A stretch of 64,000 nt of DNA. Source: Isoetes taiwanensis. Lineage: Eukaryota > Streptophyta > Lycopodiopsida > Isoetales > Isoetaceae. A program made the position numbers and the translations under genes. Location: assembly GCA_021234155.1 (NCBI GenBank), contig JAJEKV010000011.1:3717069-3781068 (forward strand), given 5' to 3'. The notes beneath the pieces were generated by a model. The model worked only from the letters and a program-made list of their open reading frames with translations. It ran no database searches and was not told where the DNA came from. Within the stretch, counting starts at the first letter, position 1. The number at the start of each line of letters is the position of its first letter. This document shows positions 33,191 through 44,739 of the stretch, piece after piece.

Positions 33191-33640
33191 GATTTGGTCT
33201 CTTAAGGGAAAAGGAAAAGGAACGGGAAGGAAAGGCACGGGTAAAAGGAAAAAAGGAAGGGAAAAAGGGCATGGGAAAAAGAGGAAGAGGAAAAGGACAA
33301 AGAAAGGGAAAAAGGGAAGGAAAAATGGCATGGGAAAATGGAAAAGAATAGAAATAGAGATGGAGAAAGAGAAGGGAAAAAGGGGAAGAAGGAAAGGGTA
33401 GGAAAAGGAGAAAAAAGGTAAGGAAAAAGGGTGGGAAGAAGGGAACGAACAAAGCGCATGGAAAAAAGGAAAGGGAAAGGAAAAAAGAAAAAGGGAGACG
33501 GAAAAAGAAAAAGGGAACCTGGAAAAAGGCACGAGGAAAAAAGGGCAAAAAGGAAGGGGGAAAGGGCATGGGAAAAAAAAGAAGAGGGAAAGGGTGAAGA
33601 AAGAGAAACGAAAAGAGAGCATAAAAAAGAGGTCATGCAT
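33191..33640. repeat. 450-bp polypurine tract
   Basis: The plus strand is almost entirely G and A (motifs gggaaaaagg, ggaaaagga) with rare pyrimidines. ORFs across it on both strands are composition artefacts (Phe/Pro/Ser on minus, Lys/Gly/Glu on plus). Such asymmetric tracts can form triplex DNA. It lies just after a Helitron 5' end. Confidence 0.95.
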
Positions 33641-33889
33641 AAAAGGCAATCTGGGGCTTGGTAAAGATGCCATTATAGGGCCAATTCTACACCATGTCAA
33701 GCAATGATTACCATATGGCAACAATATTGCACCAAGTCATAGGTGGCCCTATGACAGGCTTGCCTCGATAAATTTGCAGCGGATTAGCCCATGATGTCTA
33801 TGAACATAGTCACTGCAACAATTGTTTCTTATCTTAACATTGCCTAGAAATAGTCTCTGTAACATATTGCAGCTGCTATATTTGAAAAT

Positions 33890-34152
33890 AATGTGTATCT
33901 AATTGTAGGTGGCATGGAATGCTTAGGCTTGACAAACCGATGAATGTTGCTTCAGTTTGATGCATCATAAAGATAGCTTGCGGCTTGAGATAGAGGTCAT
34001 TACTAAGAAAAGTACAACAATAAGATAATTAAAGAAAAAACATTAGCTGTTCCAATGTTGCTATCAATTTTCTCCTATCCTATGGAAAATAAAGGAGGAT
34101 CTCTAATCTAACTAGAAGCATTCATGATTGTAGGAGGTCTGAACACTACTTT
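33890..34152. repeat. Outer direct repeat left of copia element
   Basis: This 263-bp block (aatgtgtatctaattgtagg ... gaacactacttt) is repeated at 39711-39977 with few differences. Here it ends 30 bp before the LTR repeat; on the right it begins immediately after it. Confidence 0.93.
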
Positions 34153-34182
34153 GAAAGAAGTTGATCATGTAATATTTCATAG

Positions 34183-34796
34183 TTAAACTTAATATTCTAC
34201 TTGTGCATGAGGTGAATTCACACAGGTTGAAGGGGAGTTAGAACCATGTGTTGTACAATGGAATCAAAGGGAGAAACAGGCTGAAAGTTATCTAAAATGT
34301 TAATGACCTAGGTTATTTGTTAATGACCTAGGTTATTTATGCCTAAGGTTGGAGACGAGATTAATTGAAGCTAAGATTAAAGGTTGGAGTTAATATTAGA
34401 AAGAAGAAACCATAAAAAGTATGATGAAAACGGTCAAATAGTAAGACGACAAAATAGCTGAGAAATCTCGACAATGGAGATCAGTCTGGCTAATCGGCCG
34501 GACCTGTGATTATTAAAATAAGAAGTATTATCCGGTATGATTGACGATCCAAGGTGATTACAGTGTTTTCCAGGTTGAAAAGGATCGAGCTTGTGCTATC
34601 GAAATTGAAGTCAAAGTTGCTACAGTAATACAGTCAATACCATATGAATAGTGTTTTCTTCAATGGTCAAATAATCTTAGATATTATTGCATAAGTTGAA
34701 ATTGGCATTGCTATGGACATTGTTAAGATCTAATAATTGCTTGAGTGTTTGGAGATCAATTTTGTCTAGCAATTTGTCTAGCTAAATTACTTCATT
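34183..34796 (+). mobile_element. Copia 5' LTR (614-bp direct repeat)
   Basis: It matches 39097-39710 over exactly 614 bp with scattered substitutions. It ends ttacttca just before tggtatcagagcc (34796), the tRNA-Met primer-binding site. The repeat contains a purine-rich stretch (gaaggggag, 34229-34237) of the kind that normally precedes a 3' LTR, so the true LTR may start near 34239 and be about 555 bp. Confidence 0.88.
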
Positions 34797-34808
34797 GGTA
34801 TCAGAGCC
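34796..34808 (+). other. Copia primer-binding site
   Basis: The sequence tggtatcagagcc, complementary to the initiator tRNA-Met 3' end, lies next to the 5' LTR. Confidence 0.9.
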
Positions 34809-34820
34809 AGCATTGCAATA

Positions 34821-35800
34821 ATGTCTACTAGATTTGGAGCAAATTTATTAACATCTATTGAAGTGTTTAAAGGAGATAGTGGATCTTAAATATGGAAACA
34901 GGGAATCAGACAGGTGCTTGAGTTTGAGAACCTGTGGTACCTTATAGATGGAGAAAATACCAGGAGAGCCTCGACAATGCTAAGATCTAGGAATTCTGTT
35001 GCAGGGGAGACAAGTGAGGCATCAGTTGAAGGAGGAGGCAATAATGTCCCTGAAAACACAAGAGTTACTATAAGTATAAAACATGATGATGAATTCAAAG
35101 TGATGGAAGCACAAGCCATTATAACAAGAAAGGTTGGTACTGCTATCAAACTGAAACTAAGGGGTATGAATCCAAAGGAAATGTGGGAATATATGGTGAG
35201 TCAGTATGAGATTAAAACCTCATCCCAAATTGACATGTTGGAAAAACAACTTAGGAAGTTGAAATTATTTGAGAAGGATAATATGACTGAATTTTTAGAA
35301 AGATTTGACTCTATAATTGCAGATTTGGAGGGAGTGGGGATAATTCTTAATGATCAATATCAAATCTTGTCACTTCCAAGATCTGTATCCCATAATAATC
35401 AACTGGGCACACTGATCAGAAATGTGGCAAGATCCAAAGAACATGCTATTCAGATGATAAGGATAGAATTTGAACAAAAGAGTGTTAGTTATGAAGATGA
35501 CACTGCTGGAGTAGTATGCAGGGAAGACAAAGAAAGCTGGAGTACCAAGCAAGGACAAACTCGGGCCATGCTATAATTGCAACCAATATGGACATCTTAA
35601 GTATGACTGTCCTAATGAAGGTAAAATTATAAAATATTTTAATTGTGATGGGAAGGGACATGTAGCTGCCAATTGTCCAAGTCCAAGAGGGACTGTAGGA
35701 AGAGGTAGAGGCAGAGGAAGATCTGCAAATTCAAGGGGAAATTTCACTAGAGGAAGAACTGCATACAGGGGCAATCCATCTGTAAATGTGGTCAAAGAAT
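34821..35800 (+). pseudogene. Copia gag, stop and frameshift
   Basis: The frame opens at an ATG (34821) but has a TAA at codon 23 (34887-34889). It then continues with the capsid-like region (NPKEMWEYMVSQYEIKTSSQ, LEKQLRKLKLFEKDNMTEFL). The frame ends at 35576 and the nucleocapsid part resumes in another frame. Zinc knuckle 1 (CYNCNQYGHLKYDC) is intact. In knuckle 2 the first Cys is replaced by Tyr (YFNCDGKGHVAANC). A Gly/Arg-rich tail follows. The gag is therefore not translatable as one product. Confidence 0.9.
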
Positions 35801-36933
35801 CAAATGCAAATGAAAAGGAAGAGGATGATGATACTGCTGAGGTAAGAAATGAAATTGCTTTGAATATTTCAAATGATTTGCAAAGTAAGGATAACAAAAT
35901 GCTAATCATAGATTCAGGAGCTGAGAAAACTGTGACCTATGATCAAACTCTGTTGAAAGAATGCAAGAAGAAGGAAGCTGGTCATGTTCAACTAGGAGAT
36001 GGAGCCATGCAGAAGATTGAAGACACTGGAATATTGGAAATATTCGATTTAGAAGGAAAGGCTGTAGAACTCAAAGATGTGATGTGTGTTCCAGGGCTAG
36101 TGAGGAATCTAATATCAGTTTGTCAACTTGCTGATCTGGGATATAAAGTCTTGTTTGAAAAATTAGAATGTAAAGTGTTTTTGGGAAATAATATCAAGTT
36201 CATTGGTAAAAGAGTGGGAAATCTGTTTGGTCTTGATTGCAAGCACATTTCCAGTTTGAATATTATTGAAATTCCATCTGTTAGAACCTGGCATAACAGA
36301 ATGTGTCACACAAATTTAGCAAATATAGATATTCTGGCCAAAAAAGGATTGATAACAGCAAATGATGAAGAAAATGGGAACATGATATGTGCAGGTTGCA
36401 TACTTGGAAAACAAACAAGACTACCATTCAGAAGATCATCTAAAAGAGCAAAAGGGATCTTAGATTTGGTTCATACTGACTTGTGTGGCCCCATTAATGT
36501 AACAAGCATGGCAGGGCACAGATATTTCATGACATTTATAGATGACTTCAGTAGGAAAACAAAGTGCTACTGTCTGAAAACAAAAGATCAAGCTTATGAT
36601 GCATTGAAGATTTTTGTTGCTGAGGTGGAACTCGAAACTGGGAGAAAAGTCAAATGCATAAGGTCGAATAGAGGAGGTGAGTACCTATCTTATGAATTCA
36701 AGCGATTTTGTGCAAAAAGAGGAATTAGAAGACAATTAACATGTAGATATTCACCTCAACAAAATGGGGTAGCTGAAAGAAAAAATAGAACCTTGTTAAA
36801 TGCAGTAAGATCTATGCTAAAATATTTTGGATTACCTAGTTATGTCTGGAATGAAGCTTTAACAACTGTTGTATATGTTCAAAATATTTTGCCATCTATT
36901 AGCACAAAAGGAACTGTGCCTGAAATGCTGTGA
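35788..36933 (+). pseudogene. Copia protease and integrase region
   Basis: The longest pol piece has the aspartic protease motif LIIDSGAEKTV (near 35911), then the integrase zinc domain (HNRMCHTN with CAGC), then the core. The first catalytic Asp is in VHTDLCGP. The second position, normally Asp in this context, is Asn (IRSNRGGEY, codon at 36667). The Glu is present in GVAERKNRTLL. A stop follows EML at 36931. Order protease-integrase-RT identifies Ty1/copia. Loss of the second integrase Asp predicts no strand-transfer activity. Confidence 0.92.
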
Positions 36934-37067
36934 TCAGGAAAAACACCATGCTATGACAATCTAAAAGCCTATTGCTCACGTGCCAGAATAGTTAAGAAAG
37001 AAATTGGATGACAGAGCATACATTACATATTGATACAAACTCTAAGGCATACAGACTCTAGTTCATA

Positions 37068-37865
37068 GTGAGCAGGGATGTAGTATTTGATGAGTTTCAG
37101 TTCTACAGGAAAATTCAAAATGTAAATGTGACAAGTCAAAGTGAGGATAGACAAGAAAGGGAAATCAGGGAAAAATCTGCAGAAGTCACTAAGGATATAA
37201 AAAGGTCAGAAAATGAAGGTTTGACTGGGGACCTTGATGATGATCTTATCTCTGAAGGAAATGAAAAGGATTCAACACAGGATATAACAGGAATTGAAGA
37301 AGAGATCTCTAGCAAATTAGGAGAGGACACTGCTGTACAAAATCAGGAAGAGGAAGATCATACACATTATCATGTAGAAAAGGCTAAAACAAGAACTAGA
37401 AGGACTGAAGCTCAAATCCTAAGGGATGAGAAATGGAATTGCATGGAAGGAATGAATTAGGAAGGAGTAAAAGACTTCAGCCTCATGAAGGTGAAGTTGA
37501 AAACAATTTTTGATATTCTGGTTGTTGAAAACTGTGATCTCCCAAGAAATGCTATGGAGGAAGAAATGCATGCTTTTCAAAGAACTGGAACCTATGAGCT
37601 GGTTGACATGCCAAAAAATAAAAACATCATAGGAAACAAATGGATTTTTAGGATTAAAATAGGAGCTGATGGGAAGCCAACAGAATACAAAGCAAGATTG
37701 GTAGCACATGGTTTTTCTCAGAAAAATGGAAAGGATTTTGATGAAACTTTCTCTCCTCTGGTTAAAATAAACAGTCTAAGAATATTACTTGCTATAGCAA
37801 ATTCATGTGACCTAGAAGTTCATCATATGGATGTCAGTACTGCTATTTTGAATGCAAAGTTATAA
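37068..37865 (+). pseudogene. Copia linker and reverse transcriptase, part 1
   Basis: Two frames cover this piece. The first (37068-37460) is an acidic linker between integrase and RT. The second (37485-37865) carries RT motifs: VDMPKNKNIIGNKWIFRIK, YKARLVAHGFSQ and the first catalytic Asp in VHHMDVSTAILNAKL, ending in a stop. Stops and frameshifts separate it from the pieces on both sides. Confidence 0.9.
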
Positions 37866-39074
37866 GAAGAAGTCTATTTGAGACAAGCTCCAGGTTTTGA
37901 GGAAGATAAGATAAGGAAGAGTTTGGAAATTAAAGAGGGCAGTGTATGGGCTGAAGCAATCTCTGAGGGAATGGTACAAGTGTATGAATAATTTTCTAAA
38001 ACAACAAGGTTTTGAAAAACTAAATCATGATGGGAACTTGTATAGGTTCAGAAATGGAGATGAGTGGTGTATTATTGCATTATATGTTGTTGACAACATT
38101 ATGGTGCAAAGGGAGCTAAAACACTAATTCAGTGCAAAGAAATTCTCAACCAAAGGTTGCAGATGACTGACCTTGGTGAACTTAGGAGATTTTTGGGCAT
38201 AGAAGTTTTCAGAGACAGGGAAAGCAAACTTTTGGCATTGAGCCAACAAACACACATTCAAAATATGCTGGAGAGGTTTGGAATGAAGAACTGTAATGTA
38301 GCAAACACTCCTATAGTGCCAGGTCGCAAAATCTCAATGTTATCAAGTCCACAGACTCTGGAAGAACAAACAGAAATGGAGGAAGTGCCATATAGATCAC
38401 TCATTGGATGCTTGTCATATGTAGCTAATTGTACAAGGCCTGATATTGCCTTTGCAGTAAATCTTCTTAGCAGATACAATCATAATCCTGGACGTGCTCC
38501 CTGGGTTGCAGCAAAGAGAATTCTCAGATATCTAAAAGGTACAATGTACTATGGCATCATGTATAACTCTTGTGATTTAAGTTTGAAAGCATATTGTGAT
38601 GCTGACTGGGGAGGGGATCTTGATCAAAGAAGATCCACTTCTGGTTATGTGACAATTTTAGGAGGTGCACCAGTTGCATGGAAGTGCAAAAAACAAAGCA
38701 GTATAGCACTTTCAAGTGCAGAAGCAGAATATAATTCTGCCTCATTGGCAGCAAAGGAAATATTATGGGAGAGAAGACTTATAAGTGAGCTTGGATTCAG
38801 TCAGCCAAATCCAACTGTTATGTACTGTGACAGTATTAGTTGCATAGCTATGTCAAAAAACCCAGTTATGCATGAGAGATCAAAACACATAGAAATGGAG
38901 GTTCATTTTATTAGAGATGTAGTTGAAAAAAATCTCATACATCTGACTTATATCAGCACAAAGGAGCAGATAGCAGATTTATTAACCAAGGCATTACCAG
39001 TGAGTAGATTTGAAGAGCTGAGAAATATGATTAAATGCTGCAATCAGGAAATATTACATGAAGGAATAGAATAG
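37866..39074 (+). pseudogene. Copia reverse transcriptase end and RNase H
   Basis: RT continues as MYGLKQSLREWYK. The active-site box is altered to YVVDN instead of the usual copia YVDD (near 38082-38098), and a stop follows at 38125. A later frame (38157-39074) is intact through the connection and RNase H: ADLGYTK-like leader MTDLGELRRFLGIEVF, YCDADWGGDLDQRRSTSGYV, SSAEAEYNSASLAAKEILW and IADLLTKALP. It ends 22 bp before the 3' LTR repeat. Confidence 0.9.
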
Positions 39075-39096
39075 AATAGTTTTTTTAACATTCTAC

Positions 39097-39710
39097 TTAA
39101 ACTTAACATTCTACTTGTGCATGAGGTGAATTCACACAGGTTGAAGGGGAGTTAGAACCATGTATTGTACAATGGGATCAAAGGGAGAAACAGGCTGAAA
39201 GTTATCTAAAATGTTAATGACCTAGGTTATTTGTTAGTGACCTAGGTTATTTATGCCTAAGGTTGGAGACGAGATTAATTGAAGCTAAGGTTAAAGGTTG
39301 GAGTTAATATTAGAAAGAAGAAACCATAAAAAGTATGATAAAAACGGTCAAATAGTAAGAAGACAAAATAGCTGAGAGATCTCGGCAATGGAGATCGGTC
39401 TGGCTAGTCGGCCAGACCTGTGATTATTAAAATAAGAAGTATTATCCAGTGTGATTGACGATCCGGGGTGATTACAGTGTTTTCCAGGTTGAATAGGATC
39501 GAGCTTGTGCTATCGAAATTGAAGTCAAAGTTGCTACAGTAATACAGTCAATACCATAAGAACAGTGTTTTCTTCAATGGTTAAATAATCTTAGATATTA
39601 TTGCATAAGTTGAAATTGGTATTGCTATAGACATTGCTAAGATCTAATAATTGCTTGAATGTTTGGAAATCAATTTTGTCTAGCAATTTGTCCAGCTAAA
39701 TTACTTCATT
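39097..39710 (+). mobile_element. Copia 3' LTR (614-bp direct repeat)
   Basis: This is the partner of 34183-34796. The purine-rich gaaggggag (39143-39151) lies 68 bp after the pol stop, a typical polypurine-tract position, so the functional LTR probably starts just after it. The two LTRs differ by roughly a few percent by eye, which indicates an old but not ancient insertion. Confidence 0.88.
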
Positions 39711-39977
39711 AATGTGTGTCTAATTGTAGGTGGCATGGAATGCTTAGGCTTGACAAGCAACCGATGAATGTTGCTTCAGTTTGATGCACCATAAAGATAG
39801 CTTGTGGCTTGAGATAGAGGTAATTACTAAGAAAAGTACAACAATAAGATAATTAAAAAAAAAAACATTAGCTGTTCCAATGTTGCTATCAATTTTCTCC
39901 TATCCTATGGAAAATAAAGGAGGATCTCTAATCTAACTAGAAGCATTCATGATTGTAGGAGGTTTGAACACTACTTT
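39711..39977. repeat. Outer direct repeat right of copia element
   Basis: This is the partner of 33890-34152, directly abutting the 3' LTR. It differs by small indels, for example the additional gcaa in gacaagcaaccg. Confidence 0.93.
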
Positions 39978-40785
39978 CCCAATTGTAGCTGTTAGCATCT
40001 TCAACGATACTCTTCTCATTTCCTTGCTAATGTTCATAGTCCCGCATATTTAAACTATGTCAGTAACATTGAGCAGTAGGTATTCATAAGATGTAGCATG
40101 TAATGATTGTTTTCTGAAAGGGCAATATGGCAATTTTTGACATATGATGAGAACAAATAGGAATTTTTTGAATCTGACGAGAACAAGCAGGAATATGCAT
40201 CCTGGTACTACATCTTCCATAGCCAATAGCATAGGAGATCGAATGATATCTGGTTAAGTTTATTCTTTACAGCAAAGTTACACAAATTATAGATTAGAAA
40301 AATATGAACTTACCTTCCTTCTTCCATTTGTGCTCCTCATACCATAGACGCCACATTCTGAGCTTCAATAGAATTACGAAGAATTCAAATTAGCATGTCC
40401 TTTAATGATCATGGACTTCTTTTCTATATCCAATCAATGTAGCCATGATGAATGCTCCAAGAAAGCTTTGTATAACAACTCCCCTATAGCCGGATGGAAA
40501 ACTAACAGCTCCTAATGTTGAACAAGCTTGACTGCTATTTGCACCCTAGATTTGTAATGCTTTGTGCCTGCATTTGTGCCATGTGTCACAATGAGTGTAA
40601 GATTAAATATGTTGACAAATAAAGAGATTTGGCTTACATAATCATGCCAAAAACATAAGGGAATAGGCTTTTAACAAGTATGCAAGAAAGCATAGGGCCC
40701 GCCAAGAGTAATAAAGTCTGACTTGATTTGCTTTGTTTCAAGAAGGTGTGAGCAAATTCTACTTGACTCATATAGAGCTGAAGAT
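39978..40785. other. Anonymous DNA
   Basis: No gene or repeat could be supported here. Confidence 0.45.
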
Positions 40786-40860
40786 AAGATAAGATAGAAA
40801 TTTTAACGTCCGCGAAAACCCAATCGGGTTATGGGACCCAATACAAAAGATGGGGCGTAA
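40786..40860 (-). mobile_element. LINE/SINE 3' end with (TATCT)n-like tail
   Basis: On the minus strand: gtattgggtcccata, hairpin aacccgattgggtt, then gcggacgttaaaattt and a ttatcttatcttatc-like tail. This is the same layout as the LINE 3' ends at 25257 and 61547. The element body may extend right, to about 41140, but its 5' end is not defined. Confidence 0.65.
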
Positions 40861-41215
40861 GCCCGATGATAGTAGCAAAAGAAACAAAGAATATCAGCAT
40901 AACAAAAACACAACAATAATAAGTAGCTAAGCACGTGCACACGAGCTAAGTGTACCCAAACCATGGGTTCTGAGGCCACTGGTCTCGGATGATTGCTGTA
41001 CCTCCCCGATACACTGCCCACTTTTGCTGCAGCCTAGCCTCTCGCACTTTACACAATTCCTGTCGTCGCCTGGTCAGCTGAAGCGGAGAGAGGTCCTCTT
41101 GAACCGAAGAAGGCACATCTGCTATCAGCCTCACATGTCAAATATTCGTGCTAAACCAAGCAAACAATGGAAAGGTGTAACTTCTATACCGATGGTTTGT
41201 AATTCTTTTGTGTGC

Positions 41216-41800
41216 ATGTGCATCAGGGATAGGTTCAATACGCTGTACGTTTTATACGAAATACATATGAATTGTATGATACGGTACACATTTGCCGTAT
41301 AAAACGTAAAAAATATGGTAAAAAAAAATTACGGCGTCGGAAGATTTTCGCGTAGGCGAAGCAAGAAAAAAATTTTTTTCAGCGTCTTGTGGCGATATCG
41401 AAAGGTTTTTTTTTTCGCGTCACGAATTTGAAATTTGAATTTAGCACGACACGAAATCCTACAAACCACAGTGCCGAAACTTTTTCGCAGACATAAAACC
41501 TGTGATAAAACGGGTAGCAAATTTTTTTTTTTTTGGAATTTGAAATTTGAAAACCATTTGTTTTTGTGATGATCGAACGCAATTTTTTTTTTATTTTTTT
41601 TTTAATTTTTTTTTCAGACGTTAATTTTTTTTTGTTTCAATGACGTGAAACGTAAGGTTTTCACAGATGCATTTTTTTTTTCGACGTACGACTAAAAAAA
41701 TACGTAAAATGCGTTTTTTTTTCAAAAAAATACGTATTTTTTAACTTTATATGTCAGGAATTTAGATTTTGTACGTACAGAACCTATCCCTGATGTGCAT
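41216..41800. mobile_element. Non-autonomous hAT element with 8-bp target duplication
   Basis: Terminal inverted repeats start cagggataggttc (41224) and end gaacctatccctg (41792), 13 bp perfect. The 8-bp direct repeat atgtgcat flanks it exactly (41216-41223 and 41793-41800). An 8-bp target duplication and a CAGGG terminus are diagnostic of hAT elements. The 569-bp body has no ORF of note. It is unusual in composition: long T and A runs alternate with acg/cgt-rich segments such as tacgtaaaatgcg, and the first 70 bp inside the left end is near palindromic. Confidence 0.93.
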
Positions 41801-41962
41801 TTCGCTGGCTCTTATTTAAAAAAAAAAAAAAAAGAAGATCTAATGGTGAAAGCTAATGCCACTTCAATTTTTGCTAAACTGGAGATGCTACGTGGATAGG
41901 CTAGAATTATAAGAAATGGTGTAGGCCCAATAGCCCTGGTGTGCTAATAATAATAATAATAA

Positions 41963-41992
41963 CTAGAAACGTGTGCCCGGCGATGCCGGGCA
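41963..41992 (-). mobile_element. Helitron 3' end, minus strand
   Basis: On the minus strand, hairpin tgcccggcatcgccgggca (8-bp stem, 3-base loop), seven bases, CTAG, then T. This is the same architecture as the Helitron end at 13450 with a related hairpin. The element would extend to the right; its 5' end was not found. Confidence 0.75.
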
Positions 41993-42399
41993 TTAGTCGT
42001 GGATGTGTGAAGGCATTTATGTGCGTTAGTTATGGTTGTATTGTGAATGTGCGCAATGCATCCAAGGCAATATAAGTGTGGGTGCAATAGACACATATAG
42101 ATAGTGAAGTCACATTTACCTTTGTTTTCAACGAATAGATGGTAAATGAACTTCTAGAGCTGGAGGACACGTGTCCCTAGCGGTTGGCTACTGCCAAGCT
42201 CTTGCCCTATTTGTAGATTGGCATGTACATTTTTCTCATCAGGCTTCTGTGTGCTTCTCTATTTTGGAAATTTTCGCCGAGCTTACTTTTTCCCCCACCC
42301 TCCCTCTCTCTTCCTCTTTTCTGCTGATACAAAGGGCAGTCACTCCTATTTTCTTATTACACCTTGCTAGTATAACTTGCTTTGGTTATTGCTATATTG

Positions 42400-42610
42400 A
42401 TTGGTTTATGATTATGGAGCCTGGATGGCTTATATTGATTTAGGATTGTTGGTTTATGGTTTTAGAGCCTTGGTGCCTTGTTTACAGTTTTAAGCCTTGG
42501 TGGCTGTTTAATGGTTTTAGGGCCTTGTTGGCTTGGGTTCATGCTTGGTTTGGCATGGTTTTATTGCGTTGGTGGCATCGGAGCCTGGTCGGCTATTGAA
42601 AGTTACTCTT
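42400..42610. repeat. Imperfect minisatellite
   Basis: There are several imperfect units around tggttttagagccttggtgg, spaced about 30-40 bp. Confidence 0.6.
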
Positions 42611-42848
42611 GCCTTTTTTTTGCAGGATGACGCGGTCATGTTTGCGATTTTGGTTGGTGAAGGTGCTGCTTTTCAACAAATTCCTTCATAGCTAGCAGCA
42701 CACACCTGCATGGCCTGTAGGCATGAGGGTCCCTTTTACTTTTCAGTTGTGTATAGTATCTCTTAGACGGTTGTTTATCTTTAGGGTTTCCTCAAAAACC
42801 CGAAAGGGCGAGGTTTTCATTCCGGGGATAAGCTTCCTTCTTAGAGAT

Positions 42849-42960
42849 AGCATGTTTTCTATTTATGGAGATGCTCAGTAAGGCCATTTTGTCCTATTTC
42901 ATACTCTACTCTGCATGTTTTCTGTTTATGAAGATGCCCACTAAAGCCATTTTGTCTACC
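42849..42960. repeat. Tandem duplication, about 65 bp
   Basis: gcatgttttctatttatgga (42849) and gcatgttttctgtttatgaa (42914) each lead into a matching gccattttgtc. Confidence 0.8.
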
Positions 42961-43225
42961 TTGTCTCTATAGCTCTAGAACAAACTTTATCTTTAAAGTG
43001 TACACATAATATGAAGTTCAAACAAAATGTTAACCAAATATACTGGGTCTACATGCAAATACAACATATTTTTGGTGCAAATAGAGGTTATGTCCGTGAA
43101 TCTCAATGGATCCACACCATGAAGAACTCGTCCCAAAGAACTCTAAGAACATCTGGCGGCTCGATGTGAAGCTTAATTGCGAAGCTGATAGGTATAAAAG
43201 TTGCAAAGCATGAATGTGCAAACAT

Positions 43226-43237
43226 GCTCTGATACCA
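43226..43237 (-). other. PBS-like 12-mer
   Basis: The minus strand reads tggtatcagagcatg, as in the retrotransposon PBS sites at 19563 and 34796. No TG...CA LTR end adjoins it (flank ...gtggaata), so it may be a relic of an LTR element or chance. Confidence 0.3.
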
Positions 43238-43881
43238 TATTCCACACGCGCAACTCAGGTCTACCAACAACAATGTTATATTGAACATCACAAAGCATCT
43301 TTGCTATACCACATTCCTTGTCCCAACACAGTGTAGAAGGAAACTCCACTCGGGGTAATAGATGTAAAAGGATTTAGGAAGGTCATATATTAGTCATGGG
43401 CACATGTAATAGGCATGAATAATATAATTGAATCATGGAGTGGAGAGTGAGGTAGACAATAGAGAGTATCATAAAGTTGTAACTTCTAAACCCTAAACCA
43501 AACCTTTGGAATTATCTCCATCTGTGAAAGATATAAAGCATAATCATGTATTCTATCTAAATACACAAATCCCAATACTAAACCCTAAATTTGTGGTGTG
43601 ATGATTACTTCCTGTTCCTTTTATGCTGTCAATTATGGAAAAAATATTGTATTGACTGATTCATGAAATAAACAGCGAGGGTAAGCCAAATTTGTGAAAC
43701 AAAAATTGCATGCGTTCAAACTGAAAGAAGGTTTTTCAAACACATCACCCCTCCCCCCCTTTTTTAATCGGGCAAACGACAATGGCAATAAGAGTTGAGA
43801 TGTGAATTATTTGTTTTTTCACGTACACTTAGGATGTGTCTATCGGATGTTAATATATATAGGCTAGAATGTTCTAACAAT

Positions 43882-43912
43882 CTAGTAAATTTGTGCGTGG
43901 CATTGCCGAGCA
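43882..43912 (-). mobile_element. Degenerate Helitron 3' end, minus strand
   Basis: CTAG is followed (plus strand) by a decayed hairpin tgcgtggcattgccgagca, with 6 of 8 stem positions still complementary. It is older than the 41963 copy. Confidence 0.45.
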
Positions 43913-44591
43913 TTAGCAGGAGCATATATTTATATGAACTTGTGATGTACAACATGCTAGATTCTCACTTTTGAGTACTAATTTAATAAAGTATGGTAAT
44001 ATATATCCAAGACTTCTGCATTATCACTTCATGCCCATTTCTAAAAGCATACCACTGGCAAACCAAGAAAAATATATGTCTACAACCAAGCATTGCAGGG
44101 TAGATTAAATTGTGTTGTGACAGGAGAAGAATATATGGTTTTTAGTTTAAAAAAGAAAAGGAAAGAATCAAATAAGAGATCTTGGGGTGCATCGCCACAC
44201 TTCTCTCAAGCTCGAGAAAGAAATGCTGCATGTATTTTGTTCTCTATGGTCAAGGACATTGCATTGATAGAGAGATGTGAAACTTAAATCAAAGCGCCCA
44301 ATCTTTATAGAACCATATTTCTTGGGGCAAGGACATGTCAGTCCTTAGGGTTTGGTTAAGGGGTGTGCACACAAAGGTTACATTATTCTGTTTAATCCGT
44401 TATCTACATTTAATTGGACCATTACGTTCTTCTCTTTTTATTCTACTCCTACGCGTCCATGAGAAAGTATTCTCAGAAAGAATCTTAGGGAGATATATCC
44501 TTGAATCTTATAAACTTATTCACATTTCCATCATCGCACCAAGTCCAAGTGAAGTTTTAAGGCCAAAAATAATTGTTCATTTCCTGTTTAG
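43913..44591. other. Anonymous DNA
   Basis: Nothing supportable was seen. Confidence 0.4.
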
Positions 44592-44739
44592 CGAATATTT
44601 GAAGTGAGATGTATTTCTACGTAGGCCTAATATTTTTTCTTGAATGCTACAAAATGATGAAACATCGAATATTTGAAGTGAGATGTATTTCTACGTAGGC
44701 CTAATATTTTTTCTTGAATGCTACAAAATGATGGAACAT
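44592..44739. repeat. 74-bp tandem duplication
   Basis: The unit starting cgaatatttgaagtgagatg occurs at 44592-44665 and 44666-44739 with a single difference noticed. Confidence 0.93.

Noticed and set aside
33128-33724. 198-codon minus ORF rich in Phe/Pro/Ser and its overlapping ORFs on both strands
   Set aside because: Pure composition effect of the polypurine tract. No domain and no start context.
43226-43237. LTR retrotransposon predicted from a PBS match
   Set aside because: No LTR end, polypurine tract or coding sequence next to it. Kept only as a 12-mer note.
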